A DNA stretch of 6,056 bases from Sedimentisphaerales bacterium (GTDB lineage: Bacteria; Planctomycetota; Phycisphaerae; Sedimentisphaerales; SM23-30): contig DAOVXR010000120.1 of the NCBI GenBank assembly GCA_030636065.1, positions 1 through 6,056 of the forward strand, read 5' to 3'. Positions 1 to 4,854 of the stretch are shown here, one piece after another. The position numbers and the translations under genes were made by a program. Under the pieces are notes generated by a model. The model was not told where the DNA came from, made no database searches, and saw nothing but the letters and a program-made list of their open reading frames with translations. Position 1 is the first letter of the stretch, and each line of letters starts with the position of its first letter.

Positions 1-621
1 ACGCATTTCACCAACCAATATCACATCCGGGTCCTGACGCAGAGCGTGCTTCAACCCGGAGGCAAACGAGGTACAGTCGCTGCCTATCTCACGCTGTTCA
101 ATAGCGCATTTATTATTAGTCAGCACATATTCCACCGGGTCCTCCATTGTAATTATGTGCTTACGGTATTTTTTATTCATAGTATCGATCATACTGGCCA
201 TTGTCGTACTCTTGCCTGAGCCGGTATCACCGGTTACCAATACCAATCCGCGGGCCAGATCGACCAGTTTATGGACCGCTTCGGGCAGATTCAGTTTTTC
301 CAGCGGCGGCACTTTATCCATAATAGTACGAAAAGCAATGGCAATATTGCCCCGCTGAAAATGAGCGTTCACACGAAAACGGCCCTTGCCGGGAACATCT
401 GCCGAGAAATCAATGTCCCGCTTCTGCAAAAATTCCTCATATCGCCGTTCGGAAACCAATTCCTGAAGCATCTCCCGGATTCCTTCAGGGGTATTTACGC
501 CGAAATCCGTCTCCTGCAATATGGTATGAATACGCAGCAGGGGCGGCGAACCTACCATAATATGTATGTCGGACGCTCCGCAGTCCAAAGCTGCCACCAA
601 TAATTCCTGTAATATTGACAC
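1..621 (-). CDS. pilT: Type IV pilus retraction ATPase PilT (partial; C-terminus beyond left edge)
   Basis: Seen: a GTG-started frame of 207 codons, open to the window edge, beginning VSILQELLVAALDCGASDIH. Family motifs in order: ASDIH (residues 16-20) with the PPLLRIH strand of the N-terminal PAS-like domain; Walker A GDTGSGKST (131-139), with Asp where GPTGSGKS is more usual; Asp box TMEDPVEY (158-165); QREIG (176-180); and Walker B LRQDPDVILVGEMR (194-207), where the window ends. The His box and C-terminal helices are missing only because of the edge. Complete PilT proteins are about 340-370 residues. The GTG start is chosen because AGGAG at 632-628 lies 6 bases upstream, and a later start at Met22 would remove ASDIH. 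Known of the family: a hexameric cytoplasmic ATPase that depolymerises pilins during retraction and twitching. It lies 95 bases after pilB in the same direction. The paralogue PilU cannot be excluded without the C-terminus. Confidence 0.96.
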   Translation of the reverse strand, partial: MSILQELLVAALDCGASDIHIMVGSPPLLRIHTILQETDFGVNTPEGIREMLQELVSERRYEEFLQKRDIDFSADVPGKGRFRVNAHFQRGNIAIAFRTIMDKVPPLEKLNLPEAVHKLVDLARGLVLVTGDTGSGKSTTMASMIDTMNKKYRKHIITMEDPVEYVLTNNKCAIEQREIGSDCTSFASGLKHALRQDPDVILVGEMR

Positions 622-627
622 TGCCGT

Positions 628-632
628 CTCCT
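628..632 (-). promoter_or_regulatory. Ribosome binding site fixing the GTG start of pilT
   Basis: AGGAG within AAAAGGAGA on the minus strand, 6 bases before the GTG at 621-619. It is the reason for preferring this GTG as the pilT start. The site lies just downstream of the REP-like hairpin at 671-646, so folding there could affect its exposure (inference). Confidence 0.75.
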
Positions 633-645
633 TTTAAGAAGTTAA

Positions 646-671
646 TCAGCATGGGCTGAAGCCCATCCTAC
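646..671 (-). repeat. REP-like palindrome in the pilB-pilT gap
   Basis: On the minus strand the tetranucleotide GTAG (671-668) is followed after one G by ATGGGC-TTCA-GCCCAT, a perfect 6-bp stem with a 4-base loop (666-651; a seventh A-T pair can close within the loop), then GCTGA. GTAG directly 5' of a small imperfect or perfect hairpin is the known layout of REP elements mobilised by REP-associated tyrosine transposases (RAYT/TnpA_REP). Only one copy is in this window, so membership of a dispersed family is inference. There is no U-tract, so it is not a standard intrinsic terminator. In the mRNA it would fold between pilB and pilT and could stabilise the upstream message. Confidence 0.5.
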
Positions 672-681
672 AATTATCGTT

Positions 682-695
682 CCCACCTTCGCGGG
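682..695 (-). repeat. Second small hairpin in the pilB-pilT gap
   Basis: The minus-strand transcript can fold CCCGC-GAAG-GUGGG: five pairs, one of them G-U, with a 4-base loop. On the plus strand the same bases read CCCAC-CTTC-GCGGG with one A-C mismatch. The better pairing in the transcript sense suggests that any function is at the RNA level. It stands 10 bases upstream of the REP-like palindrome, so two stem-loops are in tandem ahead of pilT. There is no U-tract. Its significance is uncertain because the stem is short. Confidence 0.3.
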
Positions 696-716
696 CCTAT
701 GGTCTATAGAAAAAGC

Positions 717-2549
717 CTATATCGCGGCTTCTGTAACTCTCATCACTTCATCGATAGTTGTCATTCCGGCCTTCACTTTACGAAACCCATCGTCTCGCAG
801 GGATACCATTCCTCTTTCCTGACAGGCACGTCGTAATTCCGTAACAGTAGGATTTTTGGTAATAATATCCCGATACGTATCGTCGATTGCCAACAACTCG
901 TATAGTCCGATACGGCCCTGATAGCCGGTACTACGGCACATTTCACAGCCTGTTCCGCAATACATATTTTCACTGCTGAAGCCGTACATTTTCATAAAAC
1001 CGGCATGTTCGGCGCTGGGTTCGTAGGGCACCTTACAGTGCTGACAAATCTTCCGAACCAGACGCTGGGCCAGAACAGCATTGGTTGAAGCGGCAATAAG
1101 ATAGGACTCGATCCCGATATTAATCAACCGCGTTATACTGCTGGGGGCGTCGTTGGTATGCAGTGTCGATAAGACTAAATGGCCGGTCAGTGACGCCTGT
1201 ATCGCTATACGGGCGGTTTCTTCGTCGCGAATTTCTCCGATCATTATCACGTCCGGGTCCTGACGCAACAGCGATCTAAGCGCCGCGGAAAAAGACATTC
1301 CGATCTTGTCATGCACCTGTACCTGTGTAATACCATCTACCTGGAATTCCACCGGGTCTTCCACCGTTGAAATATTCAGGCGTTGCATATCCATTGTTCT
1401 CAGAGCACCATAAAGTGTTGTGCTTTTACCCGAACCGGTCGGCCCCGTTACCAGCACAATACCATGAGGGCGATGTACCTGGTTGTTCAGAATCGCCAGG
1501 GTATCCTCTTCCATCCCCAAATCTTTAAGAGTCAGCCGATTTCGACCAACATCCAGAATACGAATAACAACCTTTTCTCCGTGAGGCGTCGGCAATGTCG
1601 ATATTCGCATATCGATATTGCGTTTACTGATAAGTACCCGAATTCGCCCGTCCTGCGGCAACCGCCGTTCGGCGATGTCCATGTTGGCCATAATCTTTAT
1701 ACGCGAAACCACCGCGGCGTGCATATGATGGGGCGGGGACATCATCTCGAAAAGCACTCCGTCTATACGGTAGCGTACCTTGAGTTTCTTTTCCTGCGGC
1801 TCGATGTGTATATCGGATGCCCCGTCATTAACCGCCTTGACGATAGTATAGTTGACGAACTTGATTATCGGTGAATCGCCTGCCGCCTGCTCAAGGCTGC
1901 TCAGGTCGTCTTCCTTGGTATCGACAATCTCGACATCCTCAGCGTCGATGTCCTGGATAATTTCGTCCACCTGAAAATCGGTGGTCGTGCCGTCCATCGT
2001 CGCCAGTATGTTCTTGATGTCCTCACTCGGACACACTTTAACAATCAATTGTTTTTTCGTTTTGCGTTGTATTTCATCCAGTAGAAATACATTCGTGGGA
2101 TCGGTCAGCGCCACCACGAGTTTGCCGTCTTCGATCTGCAGCGGCATCACATTCTGAGATTCGATAAAGTTCCTGTCCAGTATCTCGAATATGTTTTTAT
2201 CCACCATTTCGGGGTCAAGGCGGATAAAGGGAAGCTCATATTGCTCGGCCACACATGCCAGCAAATCCGCTTCCTTCACAACTCCCATTTCGAGAAGAAT
2301 CTGCCCCAGCCGTTTTCGTGGGGTTTGACTGTGGATCGAGCGAGCCTCCTGAATCTGCTCGGCGGTAACATGGCCGCGCTGGAATAACTGCTCTTCCATC
2401 GCCACGTTCTGATTACCCTGTGGTTCTTCCTCCGGCTGCCAGAGGTCGCACAGTTCGCCTTCAACCGAACCGAGACTATTCTCCCGTGCCGCGGGCTTCG
2501 GCAAATCGGCCTTTACCAGGCTTTCATCTAATGTTTTGCTGTCCAGCAT
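717..2549 (-). CDS. pilB: Type IV pilus extension ATPase PilB (GspE/PulE family)
   Basis: 610 residues, within the usual 560-610 range for PilB/GspE. Order of parts: a charged, Pro/Glu-rich N-terminal tail (1-50); an MshEN/GspE N-terminal domain (about 51-185), with LGQILLEMGVV and DPTNVFLLDEI typical of it; an acidic linker (about 190-222); then the N2 domain with GASDIHIEP (243-251). In the ATPase core: Walker A GPTGSGKST (369-377), Asp box STVEDPVEF (394-402), Walker B LRQDPDVIMIGEIRDEE (428-444) and His box TGHLVLSTLHTN (455-466). A zinc-type tetracysteine follows, CxxC at 502-505 and 535-538, and all catalytic motifs are intact. The ATG at 2549 has GGAG 6 bases upstream. Known of the family: a cytoplasmic hexamer that drives pilus assembly with PilC. 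The T2SS name GspE fits sequence alone, but the adjoining pilMNO and pilT favour PilB. Confidence 0.96.
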   Translation of the reverse strand: MLDSKTLDESLVKADLPKPAARENSLGSVEGELCDLWQPEEEPQGNQNVAMEEQLFQRGHVTAEQIQEARSIHSQTPRKRLGQILLEMGVVKEADLLACVAEQYELPFIRLDPEMVDKNIFEILDRNFIESQNVMPLQIEDGKLVVALTDPTNVFLLDEIQRKTKKQLIVKVCPSEDIKNILATMDGTTTDFQVDEIIQDIDAEDVEIVDTKEDDLSSLEQAAGDSPIIKFVNYTIVKAVNDGASDIHIEPQEKKLKVRYRIDGVLFEMMSPPHHMHAAVVSRIKIMANMDIAERRLPQDGRIRVLISKRNIDMRISTLPTPHGEKVVIRILDVGRNRLTLKDLGMEEDTLAILNNQVHRPHGIVLVTGPTGSGKSTTLYGALRTMDMQRLNISTVEDPVEFQVDGITQVQVHDKIGMSFSAALRSLLRQDPDVIMIGEIRDEETARIAIQASLTGHLVLSTLHTNDAPSSITRLINIGIESYLIAASTNAVLAQRLVRKICQHCKVPYEPSAEHAGFMKMYGFSSENMYCGTGCEMCRSTGYQGRIGLYELLAIDDTYRDIITKNPTVTELRRACQERGMVSLRDDGFRKVKAGMTTIDEVMRVTEAAI

Positions 2550-2562
2550 GTTTATCTCCGGA

Positions 2563-2604
2563 TCAGACCGTCATTACAACGGCAGTCCTCTTGCCGTCCA
2601 TCAT
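2563..2604 (-). other. Possible 13-codon mini-ORF ahead of pilB (leader peptide candidate)
   Basis: Seen: in the 93-base gap before pilB, AAAAGGGTGAG precedes a double start ATGATG. The frame reads MMDGKRTAVVMTV and ends at TGA, 13 bases before the pilB ATG. AAGGG gives a plausible but imperfect ribosome site. Within it, CGGCA-AGAGGAC-TGCCG can form a 5-bp stem. An ORF this short arises easily by chance. A leader or coupling role is inference only, and the peptide matches no protein I know. Confidence 0.15.
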
Positions 2605-2642
2605 CTCACCCTTTTGGATGGTTCTTGTTATCAGAGCAGCCT

Positions 2643-3308
2643 TTACATCTGCAGAACAAATTCATGCTCACCGGCTGTCAATACCACACTATCGGGACTG
2701 ATTGACCGTATATTAAAAGTGTCTATCACTTTCTGGCCTGTCGCGAATATTTCGCCGTTAATCAGGCATTTCGCCCCGCTGGTACTTTGCAGAACAGACT
2801 GTAGCTCTAACAGGGCTACCTTTCTTCTCAATTCCTTTTCCAACTGCGCCCTGGTCTTATTCTTATCGTCATCCTTATTGTCCGCTTCCGTGCCAAAACA
2901 ATAGAATGGGTTTTTGTTCAGGTCGTCCGCCGCCACCTGCTGCTTGGACGGATAGTCATAAAACGCCTTCACCATATTTTCCGTATCTCTGAACAGCTTT
3001 TCGGCCTGGGCCTTGCGGTCCGCACTCACCAGATTGGCCAAAGCCGTATCCACCTGGGCCTCGACGGCTTTTTCTTCCTCCGAAGCTTCCTGCGGCTTCT
3101 GACGCAGGCCGAACAGATAAACGCCCAACATACTGAGTATGCAAACACCCAGCAGAATCATTGCCGTATGATTGTGTGAATCGGTGGAAGCGTATGGCTC
3201 CATCGCCTCGTTTTGCGAAAATGTCTCCGAACCCGCAGTGTTCCAGTTCGGAGCTTCACCGGACTGTTCGTTCTGAATATTATTATTTACATCATTCATA
3301 TCATTCAT
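2643..3308 (-). CDS. Membrane-anchored PilP/GspC-like protein in the pilP position
   Basis: 221 residues between pilO and pilB, not assignable to a named family by eye. Seen: an Asn/Asp/Glu/Ser-rich cytoplasmic tail (1-48) opening with a repeated MND; one transmembrane helix (about 49-68, TAMILLGVCILSMLGVYLFG); a charged helical stretch (70-118); NPF at 133-135; a Lys/Asp-rich linker (142-155) and helix (155-175). A small beta-type domain (about 178-221) ends the protein, with GAKCLINGEIFATGQKV and ISPDSVVLTAGEHEFVL. That ending resembles the homology-region fold of PilP and GspC/GspB (ING...G..V, then ...V.L). Unlike classical PilP there is no lipoprotein signal or lipobox Cys. Cys137 and Cys181 are both predicted periplasmic. 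By position and ending it probably links PilN/PilO to the secretin (inference). The first ATG is chosen because AGGAG lies 8 bases upstream. Confidence 0.8.
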   Translation of the reverse strand: MNDMNDVNNNIQNEQSGEAPNWNTAGSETFSQNEAMEPYASTDSHNHTAMILLGVCILSMLGVYLFGLRQKPQEASEEEKAVEAQVDTALANLVSADRKAQAEKLFRDTENMVKAFYDYPSKQQVAADDLNKNPFYCFGTEADNKDDDKNKTRAQLEKELRRKVALLELQSVLQSTSGAKCLINGEIFATGQKVIDTFNIRSISPDSVVLTAGEHEFVLQM

Positions 3309-3373
3309 TACTGCCTCTCCTACTTAAAATGCTTCTCCGCGTCTCTTATGTCCGGCGCGGTAAAATTTCTTTG

Positions 3374-3388
3374 GTTAGTTGTACTAAC
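3374..3388 (-). repeat. Perfect hairpin directly after the pilO stop codon
   Basis: GTTAGT-ACA-ACTAAC on the minus strand: 6 perfect pairs with a 3-base loop, beginning at the base after the pilO TGA (3391-3389). It is followed by CAAAGAAATTTTACC rather than a run of T, so it is a poor intrinsic terminator. A weaker dyad, CCGCG...CGCGG with a 14-base loop (3360-3337), follows in the same 80-base gap. The stem could protect the upstream mRNA end or mark a processing site (inference). Confidence 0.35.
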
Positions 3389-3934
3389 TCAGGTCTTTTT
3401 GCTGTTTTTATGGTCGAAGAAAATACTCAAGGTAAAACCGGCGTTCATGGCCCCTTCCGCCTTAACGTCTTTTTTCAGTTCCATCTCCTTAATTTTGGTG
3501 ATACGGGGCAGTTTCTCCACATCCAGCAGAAACTGGTAATAGGAATCGAAATCACCATATACTTCCATTTCTATCGGCTGTTCGCTGTATTGCGCAAGCG
3601 GCTTGGGCTTGAGGGTCTTAAATAAGCGAGTCTCAAGCCGATGATGATCCGCGATCTTGGTAACCTGTTCCAGAATTTTATGAATTTCATGACGGGCAGG
3701 CAGTTTACCCTCGAAAAACGACACTGCCCTGGCAAGTTTTTCCACTTCCGCATCGAGGTCTTTGATACCATCCAGCGCCTTATGCAGACTTGCCAGTTTA
3801 TTGGTCTTTTGTTCCAGTTCCTTTTTTTGCCGTACCATATTCTCCTGTGCCGGCTCGAACACCCAATAGTATCCGCCCACCGGTATTGCCATCAGAAGGA
3901 CTATCAATAATAATTCCTTAAAACCGAATTTCAT
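3389..3934 (-). CDS. pilO: Type IV pilus inner-membrane alignment protein PilO
   Basis: 181 residues, slightly short for PilO (often about 190-210). Seen: a 6-residue cytoplasmic start (MKFGFK), one transmembrane helix (about 7-26, with MAIPVGGYYWVF at its end), a coiled coil (about 30-75, rich in Lys, Glu and Leu), then the ferredoxin-like domain (about 83-175). That domain contains LPARHEIHKILEQVTKIA and the diagnostic EMEVYGDFDSYYQFLLDVEK (122-141), ending in LSIFF. Known of the family: PilO pairs with PilN through the coiled coils and the periplasmic folds, joining PilM inside the cell to PilP and the secretin. Start: ATG with AAAGGA 9 bases upstream. It lies 107 bases after pilN and 80 before the PilP-position gene. 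The assignment rests on fold order, the YGDF-YYQFL motif and the position after pilN. Confidence 0.94.
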   Translation of the reverse strand: MKFGFKELLLIVLLMAIPVGGYYWVFEPAQENMVRQKKELEQKTNKLASLHKALDGIKDLDAEVEKLARAVSFFEGKLPARHEIHKILEQVTKIADHHRLETRLFKTLKPKPLAQYSEQPIEMEVYGDFDSYYQFLLDVEKLPRITKIKEMELKKDVKAEGAMNAGFTLSIFFDHKNSKKT

Positions 3935-3978
3935 AATCGTTTTTCCTTTCGAACGAGTAAATATCTCTTATCCGTCCA

Positions 3979-4040
3979 TACACTCTTCTGCTCTATACCC
4001 TTACACTCTTACACCCATCTACTCATACACCCACATCACA
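3979..4040 (-). repeat. G/T-rich low-complexity stretch with imperfect short repeats, pilN-pilO gap
   Basis: The minus strand is almost free of C over this stretch. It holds GGGTGTATGAGT (4032-4021) and GGGTGTAAGAGT (4016-4005), a 12-mer differing at one base with a 16-base period. AAGAGTGTA recurs at 4010-4002 and 3987-3979. The pattern looks like a degenerate tandem repeat grown by slippage. No hairpin, start site or terminator was seen in it. The rest of the gap carries only the pilO ribosome site. Confidence 0.55.
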
Positions 4041-4041
4041 C

Positions 4042-4740
4042 TCACATCCCGCTTATGTGTTTATGTCTGGCCGTCTCAACATCTTTATTCGAGGCGCGAG
4101 CCTCCGGATCCAATATCACCCGTAACTGAAAACGACGCATTACCTCATTGGCAAACTTATGCTCTTCAGAGAGTTTCAGGTTCACCTGACTGAAAAGGGG
4201 CGACTTGTTTAAATTGGCTATTAGTTTCGCCACTTCCAGGTCCGTAGGCGCCAAACCTGTAAATTCGATTGTCGTTTCTGTCTTTGGCGGTGCGGCCGGT
4301 TTCGCAGCTTCGGTTTTCTTTTTGCGAGCTTTTTTATTACGCGAACGGGTATTCTTACTTTTGTCTTTCAGGACTTTACAGATCATTTTGTAATCAATCA
4401 GTGAAACGCTGTCCGGCAGATCGTTGGTTATTGTGGCCAGCAGCAGGGAACGCGGCACAGGTTCCATCAACATCGCGCTGATAGCCGCCTTTTCCATCAT
4501 TTCCTTTTTTTTCTTTTCCAGGTCATCCAGTTGTTTCAGCACCTCGCCGGCCCGAACCATCTTTTGGTTAACCTCCGCCACTTTTTGCTTAAGACGGCTC
4601 TGCTGTCGCTCGGTGAACAAAAAAGCACCACCAACACCGGCCACCACCAACAAAAACAGAAACAGACAGACAACATTTGTCCGCCGCTGCGATTTCTTTT
4701 CGAGGTAATCTTCCGGTAGAAAATCAATGTTATTTTTCAT
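4042..4740 (-). CDS. pilN: Type IV pilus inner-membrane protein PilN
   Basis: 232 residues, somewhat longer than usual (about 180-210). Seen: an N-terminal cytoplasmic tail with NNIDFLPEDY (3-12), matching the INFLP-type peptide by which PilN docks in PilM; one transmembrane helix (about 22-42, VVCLFLFLLVVAGVGGAFLF); a coiled coil (about 44-85); and a ferredoxin-like fimbrial-assembly domain, with PRSLLLATITNDLPDSVSL (96-114) and IEFTGLAPTDLEVAKLIANL (158-177). A Lys/Arg/Ala/Pro-rich insert (about 124-154) interrupts that domain between two strands and accounts for the extra length. Known of the family: it forms a heterodimer with PilO and carries the PilM contact. The ATG has AGGAG 5 bases upstream and follows pilM by 112 bases. 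No cleavable signal peptide is apparent; the hydrophobic helix is an anchor. Confidence 0.93.
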   Translation of the reverse strand: MKNNIDFLPEDYLEKKSQRRTNVVCLFLFLLVVAGVGGAFLFTERQQSRLKQKVAEVNQKMVRAGEVLKQLDDLEKKKKEMMEKAAISAMLMEPVPRSLLLATITNDLPDSVSLIDYKMICKVLKDKSKNTRSRNKKARKKKTEAAKPAAPPKTETTIEFTGLAPTDLEVAKLIANLNKSPLFSQVNLKLSEEHKFANEVMRRFQLRVILDPEARASNKDVETARHKHISGM

Positions 4741-4748
4741 GCTTACTC

Positions 4749-4826
4749 CTATGTCAAAAAACTATCCCAGTCTTGCGATTCTGTCATTTCAGATAGCGAC
4801 CAACGGGAGCGGGTTTTGCCATCCAT
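4749..4826 (-). other. Possible 25-codon mini-ORF filling most of the pilM-pilN gap
   Basis: Seen: ATG at 4826-4824, 25 codons beginning MDGKTRSRWSLSEM and ending SFLT, with a TAG at 4751-4749 that overlaps the pilN ribosome site (TAGGAG) and lies 8 bases before the pilN ATG. Such spacing is typical of coupled genes, and the frame fills most of the gap. Against it, there is no Shine-Dalgarno sequence before the ATG (CTGTTCAGC) and the length is within chance. The peptide is hydrophilic and has no membrane segment. Function unknown; existence uncertain. Confidence 0.2.
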
Positions 4827-4835
4827 GCTGAACAG

Positions 4836-4854
4836 AAAAAGTGGCTATGCCACT
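4836..4854 (-). terminator. Terminator-like hairpin overlapping the pilM stop codon (weak terminator or attenuator)
   Basis: On the minus strand AGTGGC-ATA-GCCACT (4854-4840) is a perfect 6-bp stem with a 3-base loop, running straight into TTTT then C. The stem starts inside the pilM TAG (4855-4853). Stem plus short T-run is intrinsic-terminator form, but the stem is short and the T-run is only 4-5. Because pilN, pilO and the rest lie downstream in the same direction, partial termination (attenuation) or mRNA-end protection is more likely than a full stop. The palindrome may also be a dispersed repeat. Confidence 0.45.

Noticed and set aside
13..1268. Near-identical stretch (about 20 bases around TCCGGGTCCTGACGCA) at about 21-45 and about 1242-1266
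   Set aside because: Both copies encode the conserved LRQDPDV Walker B segment of the paralogous ATPases PilT and PilB, so this is protein conservation, not a mobile repeat.
1383..1874. 163-codon frame on the plus strand
   Set aside because: It lies wholly antisense to the conserved ATPase core of pilB, has no recognisable domain, and is rich in His/Arg/Asn as expected of a shadow frame.
3161..3625. 154-codon plus-strand frame crossing the gap between pilO and the connector gene
   Set aside because: Most of it is antisense to the two well-supported minus-strand genes, and no motif was recognised.
4735..4757. TTGACA at 4757-4752 on the minus strand as a -35 for an internal pilN promoter
   Set aside because: At a 17-base spacing the -10 would be AATAAC, a poor match, and it would fall inside the pilN coding region past its ATG.
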